Source: Bacteroidota bacterium | GTDB taxonomy: Bacteria > Bacteroidota > Ignavibacteria > Kryptoniales > JAKASW01 | Assembly: GCA_021811615.1 (NCBI GenBank) | Contig: JAJZNW010000109.1 | Span: 1 to 64,000 of the forward strand | DNA length: 64,000 bases | Reading direction: 5' to 3' | Part shown: positions 1 through 7,902 of the stretch, piece after piece | How the letters are laid out: each line of letters opens with the position of its first letter | Numbering within the stretch: the stretch's first letter is position 1 | Program-made: the position numbers and the translations under genes | The notes under the pieces: generated by a model | Told to the model about the DNA's origin: nothing | The model's input: only the letters and a program-made list of their open reading frames with translations | The model's database searches: none

Positions 1-1112
1 TAGTGAAGCATTGCCGCCGCTTCCAGCAGGAGCCTGTGTTCAAGCGCAAGATTGTGAAGCCCCTTCGTCTGATCGAATAGCTCGAGCGCATATCGCGCAA
101 CGCTCGCGCCATGCTGCTCGTCGAACGAATACTTCCTCCCGATTTCGACGGCAGATGTCATCACCTGGTCCCGGTTCGAAGATCTCTGCTCGCCGAGTAC
201 GGCCTGTCCCATGTCGATCATCAGGCCCTCTTTCAATCCGACTCCGGGGACGATCACTTCTTCGATCGCTGCCAGTTTCACAATCTCCTGGAGTATGATG
301 GACGCCGGGATAATCACGTCTGCTCGGTCGGGCCGAAGTCGGATCTGTCCGACCCTCTCTTCAAATGAAATTGACATCAATTTCTTCAGCATTGTGTTCA
401 GGTCGTCGGTTGAAAAGGAACCGTTGCGTTCTTTGCCGAGGAGATCCTTCCGGAGCGCGCCGAGCGCTTCTATGTTGCCGCCTGTGCCGATGCACAGATC
501 GATCTTCTTTCCGCTGATCTCCTTCTTCAACCTCTTCCTCGCGGATTCCACGTATTCCTGTACAAGGAGGTTGAACTTCTTTTCCCCCTGCTTCTTTTCT
601 TCGAGTACCTGCAGGAGTCTGACCGCCCCAAGCCGGTAACTCTCCGTCGTGATAATGCTTCCGTCGACCGTGAGAGTTATCTCCGTGCTCCCCCCGCCGA
701 TGTCTATCAGAAGTGCGGTCTTGTTTTTCAAACTTACTCTCTCGGCAACGGCGAGGTGGATGAGCCGTGCCTCTTCTTCGGAGTTTATGATCTCTATGTC
801 GATCCCGCAGGCATGTGAAATGTTGTCCGCGAACGAGTCCCGGTTCATCGCCTCCCGGAGAGCGCTGGTCGCGACTGCTCTCGTGAACAGCACATTGTTC
901 CTGTCGATGATCTCCCGGAACCGTTTGAATGTCTCAATCGCGGCATCCATCGTCTCTTCCGAAATTACGCGACCCGTGAACACGTCTCGCCCCAGTCGAA
1001 CCGGGTCGCGGAAATTGTCTATCACTGTGACCTTTCGGTCGTTTTCGATCTGACCGATCGAGAGTCTTATGGCGTTTGACCCGATATCGATTGCGGCAAG
1101 TGTGGTTGGCAT
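1..1112 (-). CDS. Ppx/GppA family phosphatase (3' end cut by window edge)
   Basis: The minus-strand frame is open from an ATG at 1112 to the window edge, so about 370 residues are visible and the C-terminus is missing. The protein begins MPTTLAAIDIGSNAIRLSIG, the phosphate-1 motif of the ASKHA-fold exopolyphosphatase/guanosine pentaphosphate phosphohydrolase family. A second signature, LLIDIGGGSTEI, lies near residue 130, and a third region contains CIGTGGNIEALG. The last visible residues, LLEAAAMLH, look like the start of the helical HD-type C-terminal domain found in longer Ppx proteins. Family members release phosphate from polyphosphate or convert pppGpp to ppGpp in the cytoplasm; which activity applies here cannot be told. 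The two PstS genes nearby fit a role in phosphate metabolism. The Shine-Dalgarno signal before the ATG is weak. Confidence 0.9.
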   Translation of the reverse strand, partial: MPTTLAAIDIGSNAIRLSIGQIENDRKVTVIDNFRDPVRLGRDVFTGRVISEETMDAAIETFKRFREIIDRNNVLFTRAVATSALREAMNRDSFADNISHACGIDIEIINSEEEARLIHLAVAERVSLKNKTALLIDIGGGSTEITLTVDGSIITTESYRLGAVRLLQVLEEKKQGEKKFNLLVQEYVESARKRLKKEISGKKIDLCIGTGGNIEALGALRKDLLGKERNGSFSTDDLNTMLKKLMSISFEERVGQIRLRPDRADVIIPASIILQEIVKLAAIEEVIVPGVGLKEGLMIDMGQAVLGEQRSSNRDQVMTSAVEIGRKYSFDEQHGASVARYALELFDQTKGLHNLALEHRLLLEAAAMLH

Positions 1113-1348
1113 ACTTGAAATTAGGCCCTCGCCCGTATTTTGTCAAACCGCTATACGTGGACTTGATGCATGGAGCTCAGGCGAGAGATAATATGAGACC
1201 GGCGGAAGCGCCGGAAGCCTACTGCCGGGATTGCGCTCGTTGCCTTCCTGGACACTTCCGCAGGTGGGGGAAGCACACTCTCGTTGCCATTTGCCGTCCG
1301 AATGCAGGAATGGACCCACCGTTCTCCGGCAGGCACGCCCGCGCCGCC

Positions 1349-1630
1349 TTACGATCCTTCGCCGGGTCCAGGCTCGCCTGCGTAAACTGAAGCCGCAGAC
1401 TCGATGGCCCTTCCGAATTCCGTGCAACATGAATCGACGATCTCCCATTTGCACCCGTAGCGGAAATTGCTCAGCCTTATCGTTGCCCGCGAATTAAGTG
1501 TGTGGTTCGGGCAGGGAAGCGATGCCGTCGTCGCATCGAGCTCTCCCTTGAGTTCGACCAGCACCGAAACCTGTCTTGTAACATCGCCCTTCCTGTTCCG
1601 CTCCCCCACGTCGAATATGTAGGTGATCAT
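1349..1630 (-). CDS. small cysteine/histidine protein of unknown family (paralogue A)
   Basis: This 93-residue protein starts at the ATG at 1630, nine bases after a GGAG; an in-frame ATG five codons upstream has no such signal. I recognise no named family. The protein carries LPCPNH, then SRATIRL, then WEIVDSCC, and it aligns with the protein at 7165-7458 over the same blocks (CPxH, SRAT, WEIVDxCC, then a basic helix ending AI). Three cysteines and one histidine at conserved positions would suit metal binding, but that is inference. There is no signal peptide or membrane segment, so it is probably cytoplasmic. It follows pstS1 on the same strand, and paired CTGTTAAC sites lie 60 bases before its start, suggesting phosphate control. 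Confidence 0.6.
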   Translation of the reverse strand: MITYIFDVGERNRKGDVTRQVSVLVELKGELDATTASLPCPNHTLNSRATIRLSNFRYGCKWEIVDSCCTEFGRAIESAASVYAGEPGPGEGS

Positions 1631-1689
1631 ATTTGAACGCTCCAATGTAAGCCCTTTCCTTATCGATCCGGTACCAAGATACGTCCGTA

Positions 1690-1719
1690 CTGTTAACCGA
1701 ACGCTACCGGCCTGTTAAC
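1690..1719 (-). promoter_or_regulatory. paired CTGTTAAC sites upstream of paralogue A (candidate Pho-type operator)
   Basis: CTGTTAAC occurs at 1690-1697 and again at 1712-1719, exactly 22 bp apart (two helical turns). A weaker match, CCGGTACC, continues the same phase at 1668. The site lies between the pstS1 stop and the start of the small gene at 1630. The same 22-bp arrangement precedes its paralogue at 7458. TTAACA-type direct repeats in multiples of 11 bp resemble PhoP/PhoB boxes; the regulator is inferred. Confidence 0.4.
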
Positions 1720-1743
1720 ATTCCGGTCGTCGGGCGCCGTAAC

Positions 1744-2790
1744 TTACTGCAGGATCCTTTCCCGGTTGAATGTGACGCTCTTGAGCTTCTCCAGGTTGAG
1801 CTTCTGTATATTGGCAGGTAATGGAGCATAGTCGAGACTTGCCGAATACTTCTGTCCTTCGGTGACCGCCCATTTCATGAATTCGAGTACGCCTTTGGCC
1901 TGGCTGTATTGGGTTTGTTCCTTGTATACGAGGAACCATGTGGCACTCGAAATGGGGTAAGATCTCTTTCCCGGAGCGTTCGTGATCGAGAACCTCAAAT
2001 CTTCTGGGAGCGTCCTTGCGGCGTTCGCCAGGGCTTCAGTAACTCCGGGGATTGAAGGGTGCACGAAGTTGCCGGCGGCGTTCTTTATGTCTCCGAACGA
2101 AATGTCGTTCTGAAGAGCGTAGATGAGTTCAACGTAGCCGATCGCACCCGGAGTCCGCGACACCTGTCCGGCAACCCCGTCGTTTCCTTTACCCCCGATG
2201 CCTGCCGGCCAGTCGAGGCTGGTTGACTTGCCGACCTTCGCGGACCATTCCGGACTCACCTTCGAAAGATAGTCGGCAAATATGTATGTCGTCCCGCTGC
2301 CGTCGGCACGATGGACGACAACGATCCTCGAGTCGGGAAGCTTCACGCCGGGATTGAGTGCCGCGATCCTGCCATCATTCCATACAGTTATTTTCCCGAG
2401 ATAGATGTCTGCTATCGTCTGACCGTCGAATCTCAGGCTCTGAGTTACACCAGGCAGGTTGTAGACAACGACCACGGCACCGAGCGTCTCCGGTATGTGA
2501 ATTACATCGCCGTGAGCCTTCTTCGCAGCGGCCAGTTGTTCCTCTGTCATCGGGGCGTCGCTTGCACCGAAGTTCACCGTCCCTGCGATGAGCTGCCTTA
2601 TGCCTCCGCCGCTCCCGATCGCCTGGTAGTTGATCCGGACGTTCGGATTGAACTTCTGGTATTCGCTGGACCATTTGGAAATCAGGGGATAGGGGAAAGT
2701 TGCACCCGCCCCGTTGATTACTTTCTGTGCTTTCGTCGTGCCTACCGACAGAAGCACCGCAGTTAATACAGTCACGACTCGTCTTAGCAT
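1744..2790 (-). CDS. pstS: phosphate-binding protein PstS, copy 1
   Basis: PstS is the periplasmic phosphate receptor of the PstSCAB ABC importer. The 348-residue protein starts at the ATG at 2790, six bases after a perfect AGGAGG; a longer reading frame upstream lacks this signal. A signal peptide (MLRRVVTVLTAVLLSVGTTKA) precedes the mature protein. Family hallmarks are INGAGATFPYPL, YQAIGSGGGI, FGASDAPM and VVHRADGSGTTYIF, which contain the phosphate-binding Ser/Asp/Arg loops, and a late NAPGKRSYPISSATW block. Length is normal for the family. The next gene upstream is a second PstS, and no pstCAB genes are in the window, so the permease must lie elsewhere. Three 11-bp-spaced repeats at 2892-2920 probably bind a PhoB-like regulator. 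Confidence 0.95.
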   Translation of the reverse strand: MLRRVVTVLTAVLLSVGTTKAQKVINGAGATFPYPLISKWSSEYQKFNPNVRINYQAIGSGGGIRQLIAGTVNFGASDAPMTEEQLAAAKKAHGDVIHIPETLGAVVVVYNLPGVTQSLRFDGQTIADIYLGKITVWNDGRIAALNPGVKLPDSRIVVVHRADGSGTTYIFADYLSKVSPEWSAKVGKSTSLDWPAGIGGKGNDGVAGQVSRTPGAIGYVELIYALQNDISFGDIKNAAGNFVHPSIPGVTEALANAARTLPEDLRFSITNAPGKRSYPISSATWFLVYKEQTQYSQAKGVLEFMKWAVTEGQKYSASLDYAPLPANIQKLNLEKLKSVTFNRERILQ

Positions 2791-2891
2791 GATTTGCCTC
2801 CTGACTTTTAGTAATGATGTTGTGAACGCCGGAATGAGCTTGTTATCGCGCACGATTTGCCCTTATGCACGATAGTAATTTACCACGGCAG

Positions 2892-2920
2892 GGTAACATC
2901 TGCATTAAGTCAGGATTAAG
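2892..2920 (-). promoter_or_regulatory. candidate Pho box before pstS1
   Basis: Read on the minus strand, three 7-mers CTTAATC, CTTAATG and TGTTACC begin exactly 11 bp apart (complements at 2914, 2903 and 2892). This 7+4 spacing is the format of PhoB/PhoP boxes. The block lies about 100 bases upstream of the pstS1 start codon. A similar array precedes the porin gene at 5254-5282. Binding by a PhoB homologue is inferred. Confidence 0.5.
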
Positions 2921-2963
2921 GAATTATGAAGGGGGTAACCTCAGCAACCTTTCGAAGGTTGTC

Positions 2964-3005
2964 ATAAAAAAAGCGGGGTCGCAGTTTTTATACCGCGGAC
3001 CCCGC
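2964..3005 (-). terminator. Rho-independent terminator of pstS2
   Basis: On the minus strand the perfect 8-bp stem GCGGGGTC (2998-3005) / GACCCCGC (2973-2980) is followed at once by seven T residues (complement of 2966-2972). It begins about 33 bases after the pstS2 stop at 3038 and separates pstS2 from pstS1, so pstS1 probably has its own promoter. Confidence 0.85.
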
Positions 3006-3037
3006 ATCCTCTTGCCCCGAAAACCGGGAATTGAATC

Positions 3038-4090
3038 TTAGTAAAGGCTCTTTCCGTTATAGTTAACCTTGCGGAGAAGGCCGAGCTCCATCTTCTGGAT
3101 CGGTCCGGGAATAGGAGCGTAATCCAGCGAGGGCTCCATCTTCTGACCTTCGGTTAGTACCCAGTGAAGAAACTGAACGGTCTCTTTGGCGATCTTGTAG
3201 CTCGTATAATGCCCCTGGTTGACGTAGACGATAAGCCATGTCGCGCTCGAGATGGGATAGGATGACTTTCCGGGAGCATTCGTTATTGAGAACCTGAGGT
3301 CCTTCGGAACGATCTTCGCTGCGTTGGCCGCCGCGTCGCTCACGCTCTGGATTGTCGGGTGGATGAATTCGCCCGCCTGGTTCTTCACAGCGCCGAATGG
3401 AACGTCGTTCTGAAGAGCATAAATCAAAGTGACATAACCGATCGAATAAGGAGTCTGCTCAATCTGTCCGGTCACTCCCTGGTTCCCTTTTGCGCCGATG
3501 CCCACCGGCCAGTCGACGCTCGTGCCCCTGCCGACTTTTTTGTCCCACTGCTTCGAGACCTTGCAGAGGAAGTCGACAAAGATGTATGTATCGCCGCTGC
3601 CGTCTGAGCGGTGGACGACGATGATCGGGCGGTCAGGAAGGTTCACGCCGGGGTTCAAAGCCTTCAGCTCGGGGTCGTTCCATTTCGTGATCTGCCCCAT
3701 GAAGATCTTGGCGATGACCGGTCCCGTGAACTTGAGAATTCCCTTATAGCCCGGAATGTGATAAGTAACCGCAACAGCACCCATGGCCTCCGGAAGATGA
3801 ACGACCAGGCCGTGTGCTTTATTAGCCGCCGCAATCTGCTCATTGTTTAGAGGCGCATCGCTGGCACCAATCTCTACCGTACCGGCTAACAACTGCTCGA
3901 TTCCGCCGCCGCTTCCGATAGCCTGGTAGTTGAATTCAATGTCCGGGTGCATCTTGTGGTACACGTCGGCCCATTTCGAAAACATCGGGTAGATGAAAGT
4001 TGATCCTGCGCCGTTGATGAGCGTCTGAGCCTTTACCATCGCGGTAGAGGCCAGGACGGCGACTAAAGCGATCAAGACTTTTTTAAGCAT
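3038..4090 (-). CDS. pstS: phosphate-binding protein PstS, copy 2
   Basis: This is a second PstS-family periplasmic phosphate receptor, 350 residues from the ATG at 4090. That ATG lies six bases after GGAG; a GTG one codon upstream is also in frame but too close to the signal. The signal peptide is MLKKVLIALVAVLASTAMVKA. The binding signatures match copy 1: INGAGSTFIYPM, YQAIGSGGGI, IGASDAPL and VVHRSDGSGDTYIF. The two copies align along their whole length and clearly arose by duplication, though they have diverged. A strong terminator follows, so the copies may be transcribed separately and could differ in affinity or expression. The beta-barrel gene upstream probably supplies phosphate across the outer membrane. 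Confidence 0.95.
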   Translation of the reverse strand: MLKKVLIALVAVLASTAMVKAQTLINGAGSTFIYPMFSKWADVYHKMHPDIEFNYQAIGSGGGIEQLLAGTVEIGASDAPLNNEQIAAANKAHGLVVHLPEAMGAVAVTYHIPGYKGILKFTGPVIAKIFMGQITKWNDPELKALNPGVNLPDRPIIVVHRSDGSGDTYIFVDFLCKVSKQWDKKVGRGTSVDWPVGIGAKGNQGVTGQIEQTPYSIGYVTLIYALQNDVPFGAVKNQAGEFIHPTIQSVSDAAANAAKIVPKDLRFSITNAPGKSSYPISSATWLIVYVNQGHYTSYKIAKETVQFLHWVLTEGQKMEPSLDYAPIPGPIQKMELGLLRKVNYNGKSLY

Positions 4091-4157
4091 CACATGCTCC
4101 TTTTTGGTTTTTGATTTGTTAATGAAAACAAAGAATCGCGAACTATCGTTTCAAATT

Positions 4158-5213
4158 CTAGAAGTCGAAGAAGTAAGTGACCCTGTACATGACGTCCGGC
4201 TTGGAGCCGCTCACTCCGTATGTAGTATACTCTAAGTTCGGCATGAGATGAAAGTTCTGATTGATCTTGTAATCAAGTGCCGCCATTAGGAAATTCTGGG
4301 TGCAGTAGAGAAACTGGTTGGATCCAAGCGTTACGTTCTGGTATGTTTTGTTTGTGTTCCCATCGTATATATCGTACCTGCCGACGAGGTTCAGATCCTT
4401 CACCAGTGTGACCCACCCGTTGAAGCTGACGCCGTTCCGGTTGAGATTGGAACCATCAAGGTTGGCTTTGTTTACGGTGTTGAGGAAGCCCTGGACGCCG
4501 ATCGAGTAAGTCTTCGTCTTGTAGTTCAATATAAGGTCGCCGGTCTGGATGTCCTGCTGGTTAGGTGCACCTGAATATTGACCGTCGAGGTATACGGTAA
4601 ATCCATTGGAGGTATAATCCAGGAAGAGGTATGCGCTCTTGTACCTGAAGGCCGGGTTCAAATTTGTCGGTGAGCCGTTGGCGTTGTCGGGGTAGAGACC
4701 GCCGCTGTTACCGCTGTTGTTTCCAACAAGGAGTCCGGCAGAAAACTCTTTCGTGAATCTTTCCGTCAGTGACACGCCTAAGTCTCTTGAGGCGCTGATT
4801 CCGTGCAAATCCTGGATCGTCTTCTCAAGAGGACGATATCCGAACAATGGTTCTGCAAAGTTGATGTTCCACGTGCCCTGCAAACCGATGACCAGATCGC
4901 TGTTCGGAATGGGATTCTTCCAGTCTATGAAGGCATCCTTGACCCATGTTGAAAGCTTTCCGTTACCCAGGTTGGAGGCGGTAGGATCGGATTCCAGGCG
5001 CATTCTCGCCCAAAGATCGCTGGATATGTTGTAATGAGCCGTGAGGTAAATTCTCCTGTAGTCAAAAGCCTGCATATTATTCTGCGACGGGACGTGATCC
5101 TGTGCTAGGAAGTAGTAGTCGCCGAACATGAGGCCGGAAAATTTCGGGAGGTTCTGTGCGAAAGCCGCTCCTTCAAAGAGCAAGAGAGCCACGAAGATGT
5201 AAATTGATCGCAT
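4158..5213 (-). CDS. outer-membrane beta-barrel porin, phosphate-selective (OprO/OprP)-like
   Basis: This 352-residue protein starts at the ATG at 5213, eight bases after AGGAG. A signal peptide (MRSIYIFVALLLFEGAAFA) is followed by alternating polar/aromatic strands with no long hydrophobic segment. The chain ends in VTYFFDF, the terminal aromatic typical of outer-membrane barrels. The early layout (FSGLMFGDYYF, then YRRIYLTAHYNISSDLWARM) resembles the OprO/OprP porin family. Its place directly upstream of two pstS genes supports phosphate entry as the role, and a Pho-box-like triple repeat lies 41 bases before the start. Family assignment is moderate because barrels diverge quickly; a general porin is the alternative. 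Confidence 0.75.
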   Translation of the reverse strand: MRSIYIFVALLLFEGAAFAQNLPKFSGLMFGDYYFLAQDHVPSQNNMQAFDYRRIYLTAHYNISSDLWARMRLESDPTASNLGNGKLSTWVKDAFIDWKNPIPNSDLVIGLQGTWNINFAEPLFGYRPLEKTIQDLHGISASRDLGVSLTERFTKEFSAGLLVGNNSGNSGGLYPDNANGSPTNLNPAFRYKSAYLFLDYTSNGFTVYLDGQYSGAPNQQDIQTGDLILNYKTKTYSIGVQGFLNTVNKANLDGSNLNRNGVSFNGWVTLVKDLNLVGRYDIYDGNTNKTYQNVTLGSNQFLYCTQNFLMAALDYKINQNFHLMPNLEYTTYGVSGSKPDVMYRVTYFFDF

Positions 5214-5253
5214 GAAGGTGTTCTCCTTTTTTGCAAACAATCTACCCATACGC

Positions 5254-5282
5254 TATAACCTCGACGTTAATAGCGTGTTAAG
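5254..5282 (-). promoter_or_regulatory. candidate Pho box before the porin gene
   Basis: On the minus strand CTTAACA, ATTAACG and GGTTATA begin exactly 11 bp apart (complements at 5276-5282, 5265-5271 and 5254-5260). They match the spacing and consensus of the array before pstS1. The last repeat is 41 bases from the porin start codon, a position that suits activation. Confidence 0.55.
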
Positions 5283-5430
5283 GATTTGTAAAGCGGAGTT
5301 GAAAGGCAGCAGTTATGGCCTGAGGGGGAATTATATTAGTGGATTGCTGGATTATTTGATCGCCTCTGAACGGCGACCGTCACCGGTGCTGCACATCGCC
5401 GGGCCAGTGCCGGTCGCCAGGACAAGACGG

Positions 5431-6792
5431 TTACATTTTGCTTATCGTTTCGAAGAACTTCGCGAATGTCTTGACGCCGACGGCGTATTGTCCGAAATCG
5501 AAATACTCGTTCGGCGCGTGGTAACCGTGCTCGGGAAGACTCAGACCTAAAATGGTTATCGGCGCTTTCAGGTGCTTTGCCATTGTCACGACCGCACCGA
5601 TCGAACCGCCTTCCCGTATGAACGCCGGTTTCTTGCCGAACGCGAACTCGACGGCATCCGATGCCGCCTTCGCGAGGGGCCCCGAGAAATCACCGAGATA
5701 TGGCCCAAGCGTGCTGTGCGGCTTCACCTTGACGTCGGGATTCAGCTTCCTTACATAGTCCGTCAGAAGCTTCAACACCTTCTTCGGCGACTGGTTTGGC
5801 ACAAGCCTCATACTGATCTTAGCCTCCGCCCTCGGCGGCACCACGGTCTTCACTCCCGGGCCGGTGTAGCCGCCGACGATGCCGTGAACTTCCAGTGTCG
5901 GCATACCCCAGATTCTCTTCAGTACTTCGGCGGGCTTTCTCGCGCGCATGCTCTTCAGACCGTGGACTCTCTGAAAATCGCTGACCTTGAATCCGCTCGC
6001 GAGAAAGTTGTCGAGCTCTTTCTTCTTGAGGGGAATTACGTCGTCGTAGAAATGCGGTATCTTCACTTTGCCCGTCTTGGCGTCGTAAAGCTCCGATATC
6101 AGCTGTGCCAGCTCGCCGATCGGATTCCTGGCCGCCCCTCCGGTTACACCCGAATGCGCGTCGTTCGTCCCGGTCTCCAGATGAAGCGTTGCTCCCTGTA
6201 GTCCCCTGAGCCCGTAGGTGATGGCCGGCTTCGTCCGGTCGAGCCAGAGCGTGTCGGATACCACGATGACATCCGACTTGAGTTCATCCTTCTTTTTTGT
6301 AATGAGAGTTTCGAAATTCGGACTCCCGATTTCTTCTTCGAACTCCCAGATGAAGTTTATGTTGACCGGGATGTTGTTCAGCATGGCATAGTTAGTGGCA
6401 TAGAGCACAGTCATGGCCGGACCTTTGTCGTCAGTCGCGCCGCGCGCATAGTACTTGTCCCCCTCCACCTGGAACTTGAAAGGCTCGCGTACCCATTCCG
6501 GCTCATTTGCAGGCTGGACGTCCAGATGGTTGTATACGGAAACCGTCTTCGCGTGCGGGAGGGACCCGAACTTCGCTATCACCGCCCGGTTTCCACCCGT
6601 CTCGACGATTTCTGCCGTCCCTCCCATAGATTCGACAATCTGCTTCGCCTTCTCCGCCCCGCGAAGCATGTCTTCCTTGTGAGACGGGTCCATAGATATT
6701 GTCTGTATCTCCGTAATCTCACCGAGTGTGTTCTCGAAATCAGATCTTGACGCCTGGACATACGTCTCGAGGCTTTCAAGTGCGGTGCTCAT
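5431..6792 (-). CDS. M20 family metallodipeptidase
   Basis: The 453-residue protein belongs to the M20 metallopeptidase family (PepV/carnosinase/CNDP2 type), which hydrolyses dipeptides with a two-metal centre in the cytoplasm. Metal ligands and catalytic residues are visible in YNHLDVQPAN (H89, D91), RGATDDKGP (D121) and WEFEEEIGSP (E153/E154). Later blocks include GTNDAHSGV with the dimerisation-domain histidine, IREGGSIGAV and LPEHGYHAPNEY with the last metal histidine. Length is normal and no signal peptide is present. The start is well supported by AAAGGAGAGGAG just before the ATG. The gene stands alone between the phosphate region and the small paralogue B gene. Confidence 0.93.
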   Translation of the reverse strand: MSTALESLETYVQASRSDFENTLGEITEIQTISMDPSHKEDMLRGAEKAKQIVESMGGTAEIVETGGNRAVIAKFGSLPHAKTVSVYNHLDVQPANEPEWVREPFKFQVEGDKYYARGATDDKGPAMTVLYATNYAMLNNIPVNINFIWEFEEEIGSPNFETLITKKKDELKSDVIVVSDTLWLDRTKPAITYGLRGLQGATLHLETGTNDAHSGVTGGAARNPIGELAQLISELYDAKTGKVKIPHFYDDVIPLKKKELDNFLASGFKVSDFQRVHGLKSMRARKPAEVLKRIWGMPTLEVHGIVGGYTGPGVKTVVPPRAEAKISMRLVPNQSPKKVLKLLTDYVRKLNPDVKVKPHSTLGPYLGDFSGPLAKAASDAVEFAFGKKPAFIREGGSIGAVVTMAKHLKAPITILGLSLPEHGYHAPNEYFDFGQYAVGVKTFAKFFETISKM

Positions 6793-7164
6793 CTCTCCTC
6801 TCCTTTCTGTTGGTCGTCACTGTACCTTGTCTCCATCCATGACGGATCAAAAGCCAAGTTACCAACTTGAAATATGAAATGCACTGTGGACTATGCAATG
6901 TAGCGGACTCTCTGTAACACCTGAGCACGAATCAGCCGAGTGGGTCTTTGGCAACGGCACGAATGGCCTTGCCTCTGAAGGGTCAATCGGGATATCTCCT
7001 GCGGTTAAATCTTATCCACCGGGATCGCCCCGAAACCGGCATATCAAAGAGTTCGTGTCGGAAGGGGAGAAGGACGAAACCGGTGATGTATCCGCAAATG
7101 GCGAGGAGGAGCATAGACTTGTCTCACCAAGTTTGCGGGTTTTGGGTTGGTCCTGACTGACTCT
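6793..7164. other. intergenic region with one possible small membrane ORF
   Basis: This 372-base gap holds no gene of recognisable family. The best candidate is a 43-codon minus-strand frame at 6983-7114, listed separately. The plus-strand frames in the gap have no start signal and no family character. No terminator or convincing promoter was seen. Confidence 0.4.
6983..7114 (-). CDS. possible 43-residue small membrane protein
   Basis: The frame runs from an ATG at 7114 to a TGA at 6983. Its product opens MLLLAICGYITGFVLLPF, a plausible single membrane segment, followed by an arginine-rich tail. No clear Shine-Dalgarno signal precedes the ATG, and I know no family. The membrane-like profile is the only support, so it may be chance. 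Confidence 0.2.
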   Translation of the reverse strand: MLLLAICGYITGFVLLPFRHELFDMPVSGRSRWIRFNRRRYPD

Positions 7165-7458
7165 CTACGCCGCGCGGTCGAAGCGCCTTGTGGCCGAAGG
7201 ATAATCGGATGGATACGGCATCTTCTCCGCTATAGCCGCCCTGATCCGCTCGCAGCAATAGTCAACAATTTCCCATGACTCGCGTCCGGGTCTGACATCG
7301 ATTAGGAGCGTGGCGCGCGACGCCGATCTGTGAACCGGGCAGGCGAGTAGCGAAACCTTGCTATTCACCACGCTTCTGCAACTCTCGATGAACTCAGGCC
7401 GCTTATCCCACACCGGATCGACGTGCCTGTTGCCTTCTCTGAATATCAGGTTTATCAT
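7165..7458 (-). CDS. small cysteine/histidine protein of unknown family (paralogue B)
   Basis: This 97-residue protein is chosen to start at the ATG at 7458, which follows GAGAGG by six bases and gives an N-terminus (MINLIF) matching paralogue A (MITYIF). The longer open frame upstream reads into the 42-bp tandem repeats and is unlikely to be translated. The shared core is LACPVH, SRATLL and WEIVDYCC, followed by a basic helix ending AI. Conserved Cys/His positions hint at metal or redox chemistry; function is unknown. It has no signal peptide. CTTAACAG/ATTAACCG sites spaced 22 bp lie 38 bases upstream, and beyond them begins the 42-bp repeat array. Confidence 0.6.
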   Translation of the reverse strand: MINLIFREGNRHVDPVWDKRPEFIESCRSVVNSKVSLLACPVHRSASRATLLIDVRPGRESWEIVDYCCERIRAAIAEKMPYPSDYPSATRRFDRAA

Positions 7459-7495
7459 ACGTTCCCTCTCTTTCTCACTTGAAAATATCGACCGT

Positions 7496-7525
7496 CTGTT
7501 AAGCGAAGATTTCGCTCCGGTTAAT
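7496..7525 (-). promoter_or_regulatory. paired CTGTTAA-type sites upstream of paralogue B
   Basis: CTGTTAAG (7496-7503) and CGGTTAAT (7518-7525) begin 22 bp apart, the same spacing as the CTGTTAAC pair before paralogue A. On the coding strand the nearer site reads CTTAACAG, containing the CTTAACA 7-mer seen in the porin Pho-box candidate. Shared control of the two small genes is inferred. Confidence 0.4.
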
Positions 7526-7563
7526 TTTCCATAAGGGGGCGAAAGAAGGACTGAATCCAACAT

Positions 7564-7790
7564 AGAAAGAGCTCACTCCAAGCCACCTTCATCTCATTTC
7601 AAATGAGAAAGAGGTCCCTCGGTGTGACCTTTTTCTCACCTGGAGGGAGAAAGAGCTCACTTAAAACGGCCTTTTTCTCACTCAGAGGCAGAAAGATCTC
7701 ACTTGGAATGAGCTCGTCCTCACTTGGAGATAGAAAAAGGCCACTTGGAAGTACCTCTTTCTCAGTCCAGATAGAAAAAGCTGCCCCTCC
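7564..7790. repeat. degenerate 42-bp tandem repeat, about 5.5 copies, each with internal dyad symmetry
   Basis: Units start at 7564, 7606, 7648, 7690 and 7732, with a decaying unit at 7773. The first four are exactly 42 bp and the fifth is 41. Each begins AGAAAGAG or similar, and most carry a middle TTTTTCTC-type block; unit two has GAGAAAGAGGT facing ACCTTTTTCTC, so each unit can fold into a hairpin on either strand. One plus-strand frame (7603-7794) stays open and reads as a 14-residue repeat of the type RKxSLGxTFFSxxG. I find no Shine-Dalgarno signal, so it is treated as a minisatellite rather than a gene. It lies about 100 bases upstream of the paralogue B gene. Confidence 0.85.
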
Positions 7791-7902
7791 GTAGGAAGTA
7801 GAGGAAAATCAGTGGATTGCAGACCTCTCTACTTGAACCCAGAATTCTCATCCGAGTAATATTCTCTTCCAATGACCAATTCGGGTTGAACCATCAGAAG
7901 AT

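Noticed and set aside
7564-7790. 42-bp repeats as a CRISPR array
   Set aside because: Units are contiguous, degenerate and have no unique spacers between constant repeats; no cas genes are nearby.
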